A DNA stretch of 37,500 bases from Prorocentrum cordatum (taxonomy: Eukaryota; Sar; Dinophyceae; Prorocentrales; Prorocentraceae): assembly GCA_963575745.1 (NCBI GenBank), contig CAUYUJ010003690.1, positions 27,501 through 65,000 of the forward strand, in the 5' to 3' direction. The translations under genes were made by a program, and so were the position numbers. How positions within the stretch are numbered: position 1 is the first letter of the stretch; every line of letters starts with the position of its first letter. The notes under the pieces were generated by a model that had not been told where the DNA came from, made no database searches, and worked only from the letters and a program-made list of their open reading frames with translations. Shown here piece after piece: positions 1-10,048 of this stretch.

Positions 1-2
1 CC

Positions 3-257
3 ACCCCATGGACAGCAGAGGGCAGAGCGGCCAACGCTGCAGCTGCACAGGACCGCTGGGCCGGTGCCATCGGCACAGCCACCCCCAGCCAGTGGCAGGA
101 CTGGCAGGAGGGGAGCTCATGGGGTCGGCATGAAGCCCCATGGACGGACACGGATTGGAAAGGAAAGCGTAAGCGGTACTCCCCCAGGGGGGATGACCGG
201 TACACGGACAAGCGCGCCCGATGGTTGACAAGGGATGACTCTTACACCCAGGGCTAA
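3..257 (+). CDS. 3' end of a W/R/K/D-rich protein (partial)
   Basis: The frame is open from the window edge to a TAA at 255-257, so only the last ~84 codons are seen. The residues are alanine-rich at first, then tryptophan- and charge-rich, with stretches such as SQWQDWQEGSSWGRHE and a basic run KGKRKRYSPRGDDRY. The same style (W-x2-W spacing, then a basic K/R/D/G tail) closes the large reading frame that ends at 27,138, and both stops are followed by ~1.5-1.6 kb of non-coding sequence ending in an A-tail and a GTAnnCCCACCAG motif. I infer that this is the C-terminus of a related retroposed gene whose 5' part lies outside the window. No catalytic domain is visible and the function is unknown. 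The tail resemblance is judged by eye and could be compositional. Confidence 0.5.
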   Translation, partial: TPWTAEGRAANAAAAQDRWAGAIGTATPSQWQDWQEGSSWGRHEAPWTDTDWKGKRKRYSPRGDDRYTDKRARWLTRDDSYTQG

Positions 258-1617
258 CGGTGCCGGGCAGACCCGCCTCAGCACCCATGGCGCTCCTGGT
301 CAACGAGCTCCGTCCCCCCCACCCCCTGCTCGCTGCCCCTAAGGGGCCAGTTTCACCTCGCCGCGCCCGGCTCAGACCGCGATACCTAGGGGCAACTTCC
401 GCTGGGGCGGAGGTCCCCACATCTCACCCACGGCGCAACATAGCTAGACAGCCCACACTGGATAAGTGGACCTACTCCTGACATTCCACCCCCCTGCTCG
501 ACAGGGGACCCGCCCGCAGGACAGACAGGTCCCGGGAGCACCCACTTTGCTGTCCGACGACGACAGCCATCCATCCGCTGGTGGCGGGGGACGGCCGCGG
601 AAGCACCCCCCCACGCGCCAGCGGATCGGCCTGTGCAGGCCGCAGTTTTGACAATATCGGCTCTAGCGGCGATCAGCTGCGACCCCCGAGGACCAACTTT
701 CAAGGACGCACCTATCTGCAGATTCACATATGATGCGATTTGTTGCGGCCCTGGAGGGCCTACGCTCGGACACACCAACCATCATTTGAGATCATAACGG
801 CGATCAGCTGCGACCCCCGAGAAGAGCAAAAAGAGACCCTAGCGGCGATCAGCTGCGACCCCCGAGGTGTTTAAAGTGTGATCTAGCGGCGATCAGCTGC
901 GACCCCCAGGATGACCCAAGAGGATGACCATGGCCCCTGGTCCACGGTGTTGGGGCCTGACCGAGGGGAGAGGCGTTGCGTCCCCTCGCCTCTCCCCTCT
1001 CGGGCCAGGTGGGTGCCCCCCGCCCTTGGCCCCGGGGCCCGCCTGACGTCCCATCCGGCGTCGGTGTGGCTGCCCCCCCTCCCTGGGCCTGCCGTGTTCC
1101 GCGCTGCACGTGGTCCAGCTCATCACCCTCAGCGACGGTGGCTTCGGCCCTGGAGGGTCACGTGGTGTGTGTTTGCTCTCGGGTCCGGGGGAAAGTGCCA
1201 TGTGGCGGTCTGGGTGTGGCTGGGTCTCTGTTCCCAGCGTCTACCGCAGTGCAGCTCCCCCTGGCGCTTCGCCCGACGACAACGCAGTCGGCACCACCAC
1301 CAGGCGTGCAGCCCCCCCTCTTCCTCTTCTTCTCCGTCGGCGACGCTCACCACGCCAGCGGGCTCCCTCACACCCAGTGGCCGCACCGTGCAGGCGTGCG
1401 CTGTATGGATCACAGTCGCACGGCTCCCCCCCCGACACTGTGATGCGGATCGCTGAGACTGGCCTGGGCGCTGAGTGGTACAGCCTTCAGCGACATGTAC
1501 AGCTTTCGGACCCACCTTCAGCCCTCGCGCGCTGTACACTGTTCTCGACTGCTCAGCCGGCTGGCTTACGCAGGTCGTCCTTTTGAAGTCTGGCGCCGCG
1601 ACGGCGACTCACTTCTG
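258..1617 (+). other. Non-coding 3' region after the partial CDS
   Basis: No reading frame here has protein-like character. It is C-rich and contains four copies of a 27-bp repeat (listed separately) and one CTCCCTGGG motif near 1078-1086. Its length up to the A-tail at 1854 (about 1.6 kb) is close to that of the 3' region after the frame ending at 27,138 (about 1.53 kb). I read it as the 3' untranslated part of the same retroposed unit. Confidence 0.4.
664..909 (+). repeat. Four copies of a 27-bp repeat around CGATCAGCTGCG
   Basis: Near-identical copies begin at 664, 795, 840 and 884. The shared core is GGCGATCAGCTGCGACCCCC, usually preceded by TA(G/A)C and followed by GAG. Spacing is ~131, 45 and 44 bp, so the last three form a regular 44-45-bp array. 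The core contains the palindrome CAGCTG. Sequence between copies is not conserved, which sets these apart from a simple tandem duplication. Confidence 0.85.
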
Positions 1618-1854
1618 TGGCCTTCGCATCTTCACCGGGCACAGTGACCTGCCCACTGTGGTAAGGGGTCCTGCGCCTGTCATGCGTTGGCCAGTCGAAT
1701 TCTGGTCATTTGGTCCAATGCACGTGCCCGTGCTAGCAGTACGTCAGCCAACTCTGGCCGGCCGCGTTTCTTTTTTAGCAAATTAGCCTCGCCCGTGGCC
1801 CGGACGTTGCCATCGCCACCTGACCGCTGTCTCGTGGTCGCTGACCCCAAAAAA
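1618..1854 (+). repeat. 237-bp dispersed repeat (type A), copy 1, ending in A6
   Basis: This stretch matches 28,685-28,917 over its full length in the same orientation, at what looks like 85-90% identity. Shared blocks include GACCTGCCCACTGTGGTAAG, GTGCTAGCAGTACGTCAGCC and GGCCCGGACGTTGCCATCGC. It ends in CCCC followed by six A and the motif GTATTCCCACCAGC. Here it is continuous with upstream sequence, while the copy at 28,685 starts exactly at a motif. That suggests this is the 3' end of a longer element and the other copy is 5'-truncated. Confidence 0.9.
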
Positions 1855-1868
1855 GTATTCCCACCAGC
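1855..1868 (+). repeat. GTATTCCCACCAGC motif, first of a direct pair
   Basis: A 14-bp sequence directly after the A6 tail at 1849-1854, repeated perfectly at 1992-2005 after an A5 tail. It belongs to the GTAnnCCCACCAG family also seen at 10,049, 20,974, 28,672, 28,918 and 29,607 (variant) on the plus strand and at 11,027-11,039 on the minus strand. It is read as a duplicated target site. Confidence 0.8.
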
Positions 1869-1991
1869 TTTCTCTTTCGCCTCTTTCTGCCTTCGCCCCG
1901 CTTGCGCTGTCCGCGTAGTGGCCCGGCCTGTTTTCCCACTTCACGACTTCTTTGACGGCGCGCAGTTGCCTGCGTCGCTCGCGAGCAAAAA
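1869..1991 (+). mobile_element. Short A-tailed insert (type B), 123 bp
   Basis: It lies between two identical 14-bp motif copies and ends in A5 (1987-1991). Its 3' end, GACGGCGCGC then CGCTCGCGAGCAAAAA, matches the end of the 676-bp insert at 28,931-29,606 (GACGGCGCGC, then CGCTCGCGAACAAAAA). It is therefore probably a more strongly 5'-truncated relative of that insert. It has no coding capacity. Confidence 0.6.
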
Positions 1992-2005
1992 GTATTCCCA
2001 CCAGC
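1992..2005 (+). repeat. GTATTCCCACCAGC motif, second of the pair
   Basis: A perfect direct repeat of 1855-1868. The sequence after it (CCATTCGGAAACCATGCC) resembles that after the last motif of the distant cluster at 29,607 (CCATCCAGAAACGATGCC). This could mark a shared original target sequence or a duplicated block. Confidence 0.8.
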
Positions 2006-2159
2006 CCATTCGGAAACCATGCCAATGAGAGTTGATGGGACAAGTGACGAAGAGACACATATTGTGAAACAAAGCGGACAACCAGGGTGGCCAGAGAGAT
2101 CTCTGGGAGCAAAGGAGTGACCTTGCATATCCTTTTCGGGTCATCCCTGGGGCCCGCGT

Positions 2160-2346
2160 GGAGGCAAGGGAAAGAGGAGGAGGAGGAAGAGAAGAAGGAG
2201 GAGGAACACGACGACGACGAACACGACGACAAGGAAGAGGAGGAACAGGAAAAGGAAGACGACGAGGGCAAAGACGAGGACGAGGACCAGGAGGAGGAGG
2301 AGGAGGAGGAGGAGGAGAAGGAGGAGGACAACGAGGACGAGGACAG
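2160..2346 (+). repeat. GA-rich imperfect triplet tract
   Basis: Purine-only, mainly GAGGAA, GACGAC and GAGGAG units over ~190 bp. It reads as an acidic peptide in one frame and a G/R-rich peptide in another, so open frames across it carry no evidence of coding. Confidence 0.8.
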
Positions 2347-2374
2347 AGCCATCAAGGTCGCCTCTTGGAGCCCT

Positions 2375-2700
2375 CTTGGGGCTCTTCGGAGGGATCTTGG
2401 GGTCCTCCTGGGGATTCTTTAGAAGGTCTTGGGGCCCTCTTGGAGCACTTTACGGGGGTCCCTTGGGAGCCCTGCAATGCCTCTGGGAGCCATCTTGGAG
2501 GCCATCAATCAAACGGGGGTGGGTCCTCGATTTCGCCCCCGCCCTCCCCCCCCCCCGAGTCCATCATAATCGGCACTTGGGGTCCTCTTGGGCCGCTCTT
2601 GGGCGCTCTTGGGGTCATCTGGGGGACCTCTTCGGTTTCTCTCGGGCTTTTTCAGGCCTCAAGTGCGCATCGGGAGCGAACCGGCGAGAAAGTCAAACAT
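2375..2700 (-). repeat. CTTGGGG-type degenerate repeat with one inverted satellite unit
   Basis: Runs of TCTTGGGGNCCTCTTGG with ~10-13-bp irregular spacing. Near 2,655-2,700 the GCCTCAAG...GGAGCGAA...GGCGAGAAAG stretch is the reverse complement of the ~160-bp satellite unit of 19.4-20.96 kb. A C-run with flanks like those of the inverted-repeat family at 10.3 and 30.5 kb lies around 2,510-2,575. Confidence 0.55.
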
Positions 2701-3124
2701 CATTGATTATCTTCAGATGTTGTGCATGATTTTGGCTTCTTGGGGGGTGGTCCTGAGCGGGCTCCGAGAGCACGCAGAACCATATTGTGGCCCTCGTCGG
2801 CCCTCGTGGAGGCATGCTGGAATGTATCTTAAACCATCGTCGGCTATCTCGAGTCCTTTTGGAGGTCATGTTGGAGGATCGGAGGACCTCGCGGAGCCAT
2901 CTTGGGTCATCTTGGGCGCCCAACCGCGTCGCGACCCCCCCCAAAGAAGCTTCAGGGAGGGTGGGGGGGTAAGCCTCCAGGAAGGGAAGCGGCTCTGGGA
3001 AGAGGAACGGCTGAAATCGCTAGACCACCTTCGCTTAAAGTGCTGGTTGGATTTTCAATGATTTCAATGTGTGTTTTCTTTCGGCCCCTGGGTTATTTCC
3101 ATGGGGGTCACATAAGGAATACTT
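2701..3124. other. No recognisable gene
   Basis: Ordinary-composition sequence between two repeat blocks. I see no protein-like frame, RNA gene or terminal-repeat structure in it. Confidence 0.5.
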
Positions 3125-4960
3125 TCGTAGGGCCGCCACAACAAGGAATTATCTTGCAAGGCCGCCATAACATGTCTGTTTGTTTGTAAGGCCTCCACTA
3201 CAGGAATCCGGTTGCAAGGCTGCCATCACAGGGGATTCTGCTGTAAGGCCACCAAAGAACAAATCTTTTGCGAGGGCGCCACAACAACGAATCTCTGTAA
3301 GGCCGCCACCAGAAGAAAGATCTTTGTAAGGTAGCCGCACAACGGATCTTTTCTAAGGGCCGCAGACGGCATGAAATTGTAATTCTGTCATCCGCGACAA
3401 CAGGAGTCGATGTGTAAGCTGCAGCGGAGGAAACTTGTATGTAACCCGCCATATGGAGTCAATTGTGATGCGTCGCGAAAACAACAAATGGGTAATCCGC
3501 CGCAGATAGTATCGATGTGCATCCGGCACAAAAAGCATCACATCGCAATCCGCCACAGAAAGGATCAATGTGTACCATGGCACAAGAAGAATCAATATGT
3601 CGTCTGTCACCAAAATAGTAATTTTGCAATCCGCCACTGAATGAATCAGCTTGCAAGGCCACCATAAGAGGAACCCTCGTCTAATCCGCCAGAAAAATGG
3701 AATCCATGTGTAGTCCACGAGGAAGATACAAAGGCGAAGGACGAGGACGGTAGAAGGAGAAGGGAGATGTTGTGAGGGGCCCCAGAGCTCTTGGAAAGCA
3801 GAGTCGGAAGGTCGGAAGGTCAGACGGGATGAAAGGAGGATGACAGTTGTAGAGAAAGAGTCGGTAAAAGATGAAGGGGGGATGGGTGACATGGCCGCAA
3901 CAAAACAATCGGGTTGTGAGGCCGCCACACGAAGGAATCGATGTTTAGGCCGCGGCAGAAGGAATCACATTGTAATGCGTCAAAGACGAATCAAGTCGCA
4001 AGGCTGCCGCACAAGAAATCGATGTGTGAGGTCGCCACGACAAGGTCAATCTGCACTGTACAACAACAAATAAACATAATCAAGCTGTGAGACCGCCACA
4101 ATTGTTATTTTTTGGTGGGCCACCACATCAGACATATAGTCATAAGGCTGCCACACAAGGATTCGATCCGCAACCAAAAACGTTGCAAAGTAGCTACATG
4201 GGGAGTCCATGACAAGGCAGCCGCAAAAGGAAGTCATCTTGCAACCCGCCACACAAGGAGCACATGTGCAACGCCGACATTGGGCATGATCTGTCTGTGG
4301 GGCACAAAGATTCTGTTCCCTACATATTTATATATATATATATATATATATATGTAGATCTCCCTACATATATGTGGCCGCCAGCAACAAGACACTGTTG
4401 ATTGGTAGGCCGCCACGAGGGATGATGTTACAACCCGCCACACAGGAAACCAATGTGCAATCTGCCCAAGCGTGAATCAGTAGATAACGCCTCCGTAGAA
4501 AAGAAATTGTATGTGGGTCACCACAAAAAGAATTCGGCTTTCGAAGCCGCCGCAGCACGAAAGTACGTGCAAGCCGCCACAAAAGGGATCTAAGCGTGGG
4601 CCACCGCTCAGGGAATCCACTTGTAAGGCCGCCAGAGGGAATCCTGTTATAACCCTCTGCACACATAATCGTATTGTAACCCGCCACAAGAAGGAATCAC
4701 CTGCATTCTCCTAAAAAAAGGGATCGTTTGCATTTTCCGACAATGGGTGCCCGTTTGCGTTCTGCGAGAAAACGAGTCGATCAGCAACCTTCCGCAAAAG
4801 GAACCCATCTGCAATCTGCCGCAAAAGGAAATCTTGTCACAATCCCACAAACAAATCAGTTCTGCCTGCCTTCACAATGGATCAAGGTGCAATCCGCAAC
4901 ACGATCATATTTTATGCTTGATGTGACTAAAGGGATCTTCTAGCAGCCCGTCACCATCGA
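3125..4960. repeat. Degenerate ~28-bp tandem array (about 1.8 kb)
   Basis: Units resemble TGTAAGGCCGCCACAAAAGG followed by AATC and a few variable bases. The GCCGCCA step recurs at about 3131, 3161, 3191, 3219, 3248, 3276, 3302, 3331 and 3358, a 26-30-bp period, and continues to the end of the block with drift (GGCC to ATCC, GCCACA to GCCGCA). A non-repeat stretch interrupts it at ~3,705-3,885. The total is on the order of 50 units. No unit pair appears identical, so the array is old. Confidence 0.8.
4327..4354. repeat. (TA)n microsatellite
   Basis: Perfect alternating TA over ~28 bp, inside the degenerate 28-bp array. Confidence 0.9.
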
Positions 4961-5168
4961 AATCATGTTGTTGTTCCCCTCTACGTTTCAGCGCGGATGT
5001 AGGATACAACAATACTTGATCATCACCGCATGATTCGTCATAGCGTTGCGCCTGAGTTCATAAGAACGAACCGCCGCCAAACAGAACAATTTTAGGGGTC
5101 CCCCCCCTCCTCCTCCCGCGGCCCCCCTGAAGCCGCGCAGCGCGCACCACAGACCACCCTTGCCCACG

Positions 5169-5280
5169 GCGGAGGAAGAGAAGAGGAGGAGGAGGAGGAG
5201 GAGGAGGAGGAGGAGGAGGAGGAGATGGAGGAGGAAGAGAAGGAGAAGGAGATGGAGATTGATATGGAGGAGGAGGAAGT
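5169..5280 (+). repeat. (GGA)n array
   Basis: GGAGGA units with GAA and GAT interruptions. Open frames over it are low-complexity (poly-E, poly-R, poly-G) and not credible genes. Flanking sequence to ~5,590 shows no recognisable gene. Confidence 0.85.
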
Positions 5281-5588
5281 CTTCGGATGAACCGCCCTCG
5301 GTGCAGACTTGGGACGCCGACGAGGAGGAGGGAGGCAGGAGGATAGCCGGACGCCGACCATGCCCCCAGCGCGCGTGCCGATCCAGGGCCCAGGATCGCC
5401 CTGGCAAGCATCCGTGCTGGTGCTCCACAGCTGCCGCTCCGCCGACGGGTAGGAGGGGGAAGCTCGAGGGCGGCCGCTCGGCACGCGGCGATGCCTCACG
5501 GCAAGCAGCGGTCGCGCTCGCATTCCGCGCCTGAGCGCGTGCGCAAGCTGATGGGCCTGCTTTCAGCACCATCGCCACCATACGTTGG

Positions 5589-5697
5589 AGGGGGAAGGAG
5601 GTGGAGGAGGAGGAGGAGGAGGAGGAGGAAGAGGAGGAGGAGGAGGAGGAGGAGGAGGAGGAGGAGGAGGAGGAGGAGGAGGAGGAGGAGGAGGACC
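5589..5697 (+). repeat. (GGA)n array
   Basis: About 110 bp of near-perfect GGA, same strand sense as the array at 5.2 kb. It gives poly-E, poly-R and poly-G in the three forward frames. Confidence 0.9.
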
Positions 5698-6150
5698 CCC
5701 TCCCCCTCCTACTTATGGTGGTGGTGGCGGGAAACAAGCGCACCATAAGCAGTGTGAGTGCGCATGGCGAGGTGGCGATCTCAGGTCCAACGGCTGGCGA
5801 AGGGGGCCGAGTGCCTCTTGAGCCGTGCACTGTAAGAAGACATGCGTGAGGAGTGCGCGAGGGAAGCCTTGCGCTGGCGCAGCGTGTGACCAGAGTCACC
5901 GCGCCGCGGCAGCAATGGCGCCCTCAAGAGGACGTGACGCCAGCATTGTAGCTTTTTCAAGGGTTGCCCACTCCAGAGTTTCCGCAGTGCATCCCAGACA
6001 GTGTTCACTGGGGTCGACATTGCTGGTGACTCTCTGGTGCAAGTTTCAGCACGCATCTTCGTACAGTGTCCTCATTTCCTCCTGCGTTGTCCGACCGTGT
6101 CGCATGATGTTGAGCTTGTTTCCACTACCGATAACGGGAATCACCTGCTC
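5698..6150. other. No recognisable gene
   Basis: Mixed-composition sequence between a GGA and a TCC array. No frame here shows family motifs. Confidence 0.45.
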
Positions 6151-6151
6151 C

Positions 6152-6196
6152 TGCTGCTCCTCCTCCTCCTCCTCCTCCTCCTCCTCCTCCTCCTCT
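6152..6196 (+). repeat. (TCC)n array
   Basis: Fifteen or so TCC units, the complementary sense to the arrays at 5.2 and 5.6 kb. Confidence 0.9.
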
Positions 6197-6345
6197 TTCT
6201 GTGATTGCCAGGCCCTGGGCAATCCAACCGCCGTATGAGGAGGCCTGGCGCTCGAGAGGGCACGCTCGACGCAGGCACACTCACTCGGCCGGTAGCCTCC
6301 GATCCGAAGCTGTCTCCAGACCTGCAGCAGGAGTTCACCACCCAC

Positions 6346-6498
6346 CAAACCACCCCAACCCAACCCGAAGGCCCAAATTTACCCTCGATTTCCAGTGGGG
6401 GGGGGGGGTCGGGAAACATCGAAAAAGCACGTGTGGAACCCTTACCCCCCCCCCCCAACCCGGAATTCGGGCCTTCGGGTTGGGCTGGGGTGGTCTGG
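6346..6498. repeat. Inverted repeat with ~31-bp arms and G/C homopolymers in the loop
   Basis: The left arm (about 6348-6379, centred on CAACCCGAAGGCCCAAAT) pairs with the right arm (about 6464-6496, centred on ATTCGGGCCTTCGGGTTG), with only about three mismatches. The ~85-bp loop holds a run of 13 G (from ~6399) and a run of ~12 C (from ~6445), which could themselves pair. The form fits a foldback or MITE-like element. I could not establish a flanking target duplication. Confidence 0.75.
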
Positions 6499-6879
6499 CA
6501 GGTAGTCAGGAGTGTGTGACGATCTGCGTGTGCGCGCGTCTTGCTGCGCAGCGCACAGCCTGGGCCCCTGGCCGGAGCACGCCTCCCCGCTGGTTTCACA
6601 CCCGCCCGCTCGCCGAATTTTTTTTCCCCGGACCTGCTGCACCCCGCCACAGGGCGTGCCCCTCGCGCACGAGCTCGGAGGTGGGCCAGTGGAGACAGCG
6701 GCGGCCCCTCCTGGCGTGTTCCCTCTGCCTCCCGGAGGCCTCCTGGGGCCTTCTTCGGCGCCACGGCCAGAGCCGCCTCGAGCACGGGGCATTGCTGGAC
6801 CCTGAGAGGGGTCCGAGGAGCGATCTTGAGCGGATGCGGATCGTGCGTGAGCTTAGGTGCCTCGATACGCACGTTTTGA

Positions 6880-7050
6880 TACGCAACACGTGCCGTGCTC
6901 GAAACGTCCGTGTCAGTACGCTGCACGTTGGCCCACGTGTTGGCGCGCGTATCGCTTCAGACCTGCGTCTTCAGGGTACGTGCTGAGCTCCGTATCCATA
7001 CGCTACGTGTTGCGTGTTGCGTATCGGGGCAACTAAGTGCAGGAGTGTCG
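6880..7050. repeat. Degenerate ACGTGT/TGCGTA-rich tract
   Basis: Recurring short words (TACGC, ACACGT, CGTGTTGCG) give a quasi-periodic look without a clear unit. No coding signal. Confidence 0.35.
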
Positions 7051-7344
7051 CCTTTGTTTCAAGTGGCCGACCGAGGAACGCTGTGCAGGTGAGTCGCCAG
7101 GCGCATGTCCAACACAGTGCCTGTACTGCGGCGGCTCCCGCTTGCTATCCCAGGGAACTGGGCGCGATGCTTTGGCCGCCTACGGCGCCACGGTTGCAAT
7201 CGAACGGCAGCCCTCCCAAGACGACCCACGGGGCCCCCAGAACGCCCCCATTTAACGTCAGATAACGAGCCCATTGGTCAGAAAGTGTAGGCTTCACAGG
7301 AATATTGATGCTCTGACAGTCGCCGAACCAATCCAGGGTTGCGA

Positions 7345-7600
7345 GTGGGCCCCTCTTTGGGCCGTTCTCAGGCTGTCTTCGGTACCTATTGGGCCCTCAG
7401 GGCAGTCTTGGGGGTCTTGGGGCTATTCGGGGGCGTTCTCGGGAGCTATCTTGGGATATCTGGAGCTCCTCCAGGAGGCTCTCTTGGGGCGTTGGTGTGC
7501 CTCTTACTGTCCTGGGCCGTTCTTGGAGCCCTTTTGGACGCCTTCGGTCCCTCACTGGAGCGATTTGGGGGGCCTATTGGGCCGCCCTGGGCACGCTGAA
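7345..7600 (-). repeat. CTTGGGG-type degenerate repeat
   Basis: Same repeat style as 2.4-2.65 kb and 29.7-30.5 kb: TCTTGGGGGTCTTGGGGC and relatives with irregular short spacing. It is the complementary sense to the AAGATGGCCCC repeats of 10.5 and 18-21 kb. Confidence 0.6.
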
Positions 7601-7789
7601 GACCGAGGATGCGAGCATCTCAAAATCGTAAGGACTGGTCTTCGTCTTCGGGGGGGGGGCTTCTTGCCGAGCCCTCTCGGAGGCCCCTTGGGCCGTCTTG
7701 GGCGCCCGCGGAGCCGTTCGCTGGTCTTCTCAGGTTCCTATTGCGTCATCTTTGGCCACGTCACGAGCGAGGGCCTCCTGCAGCATGGG

Positions 7790-8185
7790 GGAGGCTCTGG
7801 GGGCCGGTTTTTCCGAGGATGTCCCACGCGAGGGCGCCGCTTTGGAATTTGTCACCGGATTCACCGGATTCGCCAGATTTCCCGGATCTCGCTGGAAACG
7901 GAACATGCAGGGGGCCTCTGAGGGCCTCCTTGCTCTGGGGGCCGGTTTTTCTGAGGATGTCCCACGCGACGGCGCTGGTGTGGAAGTCGTCGCGCGCTGG
8001 ATTCGCCGGATTTCCCTGATCTCGCCGGAAACGGAACAGGGGGGCTTCTGAGGGCCTCCCTGGGGAGGCTGTTTTTTCTGAGGATGTCCCACGCGATGGC
8101 GCCGGCTTGGAATTCGTCGCCGGATTCGCTGGATTCGCCAGATTTCCCGGATCTCGCCGGAAACGGAACAGCGGGGGCCGTCGGC
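7790..8185 (+). repeat. Three tandem copies of a ~130-bp unit
   Basis: The word GAGGATGTCCCACGCG recurs at 7815, 7953 and 8080, giving periods of 138 and 127 bp. Each copy continues through CGGATT(C) runs to ATCTCGCYGGAAACGGAACA. The second copy lacks part of the CACCGGATT run, and period length differs through small indels. Confidence 0.9.
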
Positions 8186-8314
8186 GGGGTCATTGATTAC
8201 TTTGCGGGCCAGGGGTCAGGATGACGTGAGTTCCACAGAAACTCTCTCGAATGATATGTCGTGTGAGCTGTGTGATGCAATATATGTGGCGTAAATCACT
8301 TGACGAACTTGTAG

Positions 8315-8350
8315 TTGTCAACTCCACTGCTCGCGCAATCATCCCACCCA
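8315..8350 (+). repeat. Short dispersed repeat shared with 10,005-10,050
   Basis: GTTGTCAACTCCACTGCTCG and the following CATCCCACCC run are matched at 10,010-10,048 (GTTGTCCACTCTGCTCGCGC, CATCCCACCC). The two sites bracket the GAC array and the 297-bp duplication. Confidence 0.6.
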
Positions 8351-8419
8351 CCCACCCGCAACTTGTTTTGCAAAATCTCTCAGGACCGTGACGGTGGGTA
8401 CCAAATGGCACTTGGCAAC

Positions 8420-8540
8420 GACAGCGACGCCGACGACGACAGCGACAACGACGACGACGACGACGCCGCCGACAACGACTACGACGACACCGATGACGTC
8501 TCCAACGACTTCGACGATGCCAACGACTTCGACGACGCCA

Positions 8541-8587
<47 letters not shown>

Positions 8588-8706
8588 ACCGACGACGACG
8601 AGGCCGACGCCGACGACGACGACAACGATGACAACGACGACGATGATGACGACACCGACGACGACGACGACGACGACACCGACGACGACGACGACGTCAA
8701 CGACGC

Positions 8707-8742
<36 letters not shown>

Positions 8743-9006
8743 CGGCGACGACGACGCCGGCGACGACGACGAAGACGACGACGACGCCGACGCCGACGAC
8801 GACGACGAAGACGACGACGACGTCGCCAACGAAGACGACGATGAGGGAGGAGGGAGGACGACGACGGCGACAACGACGACAACGACGACAACGACGACAA
8901 CGACGAGGGAGGAGGGAGGACGGCGACGACGCGAACGACGAAGAAGGAGGAAGGACGGCGACGCCGACGACGACAACGACGAGGGAGGAAGGAAGACGAC
9001 GACGAC

Positions 9007-9037
<31 letters not shown>

Positions 9038-9077
9038 GCAACGAAATAGGAGGGACGACGACGAGGTGCCGACGACG

Positions 9078-9113
<36 letters not shown>

Positions 9114-9285
9114 GGAGGAGGAGGAGGAAGGACGACCACGGCGACAACGACGACGGAAACGACCACGACGCCAAAGAGGACGACGTCGACGAACACGAGG
9201 AAAGACAGAGGACGACGTAGGCGACGACGACGACGGCGACGCGGGAGGAGGGAGGACGGCGACGACGACGACGACGACGCAAGAG
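8420..9285 (+). repeat. Long imperfect (GAC)n array
   Basis: About 865 bp of GAC/ACG triplets with GCC, GAT, AAC and AGGGAGGA interruptions. It gives poly-D, poly-T and R-rich frames forward and S- and V-rich frames in reverse. All the long open frames here are by-products of a stop-free triplet and should not be called genes. Confidence 0.9.
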
Positions 9286-9295
9286 CGCGCGCGCA

Positions 9296-9760
9296 CTTTT
9301 TTGTTGAACATCCGTGTTGCGAAACCTTGTGTTTTTGTATGTTTTTTTGACACACGATGTTGAAATCCTTCCGAAGCCGATGGGTTTTGAAGGAGTTCGG
9401 CATACGCGCGCGACGACGCGCGCGTCTGCACTTCGTCTTAGTTACTTTTTTGCAGAGGATTCTCGCGACGGCACACGCGCAAGGGCGTTCGACAGATTTC
9501 GACATGCGCTCGCGCGGAGCCCGTTTGGTAGCATCTGTGAAAATATTGAAAGCCGATGGTTTTCTTAAGATTTCGCAAGAGCTCGCGCGTAAGCTTTTTT
9601 AGCAAATCAGTGTTGCGAAACCCTGTGTTTTTGCATGCTTTTTTTGGAAACTCGATTGCGACATCCTTCCGACACCGAAGGTTTTTGGAGGATTTCGGCA
9701 TGCGCGCGCGACGGCGCGCGCGTGTGCACGTCGTCCCGTTTTTTGCAAGGGATTCGTGAA
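9296..9760 (+). repeat. Two diverged copies of a ~297-bp unit
   Basis: GTTGCGAAACC occurs at 9315 and 9612. Each copy continues as TGTGTTTTTG, CATCCTTCCGA-like, GGTTTTGGAGGATTTCGGCAT-like and CGCGCGCGACG segments. Poly-T stretches (TTTTTT) recur at comparable places. No coding signal. A related fragment (GGATTTCGGCACGCGC) sits near 11,602. Confidence 0.75.
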
Positions 9761-10048
9761 CAAATCTTATGTTAGAACAAAATATGTCCCCGCGTATATT
9801 TTTTTACAAGGGAACCTCAGGGGGGTCGATACCGCCCCCCGGGGATAGTGTAAATTCATGTTTAGGAAGGACATGTGGTCAGAATCATATATGATTTACA
9901 TACCCGAAAGGGGTACGGATAGAGCCGGGGGGGAAGAGTCTATTCGGTTTTTAGAAACGAGAACCAATGTGTGCAACCAACGTGATGCAGTTTGTTCTCA
10001 CTCATGAGTTGTCCACTCTGCTCGCGCACGCATCCCACCCTCCCACCC
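9761..10048. other. No recognisable gene; small hairpins
   Basis: AT-richer than its surroundings. GGGGGGTCGATACCGCCCCC near 9,818-9,840 can fold on itself, and CCGAAAGGGG follows at ~9,904. Nothing else is supported. Confidence 0.35.

Noticed and set aside
2087-2422. Acidic E/D-rich frame suggestive of a nuclear acidic protein
   Set aside because: It is the GA-rich tract, with no globular flank on either side.
3125-4960. CRISPR-like appearance, with a conserved part and a variable part in each unit
   Set aside because: Units are too short and too divergent, the repeat half is not near-identical, no cas genes are present, and the genome looks eukaryotic.
4988-5899. A 303-codon minus-strand frame with a long serine run
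   Set aside because: It is produced by two GGA arrays and has no recognisable domain outside them.
6141-6986. 261-codon frames on both strands
   Set aside because: No family motifs, overlap of opposite strands, and they run through the TCC array and the foldback.
8339-9505. Open frames of 240-390 codons on both strands
   Set aside because: They cover the GAC array, which lacks stops in several frames, and translate to poly-D, poly-T or V/S/R repeats.
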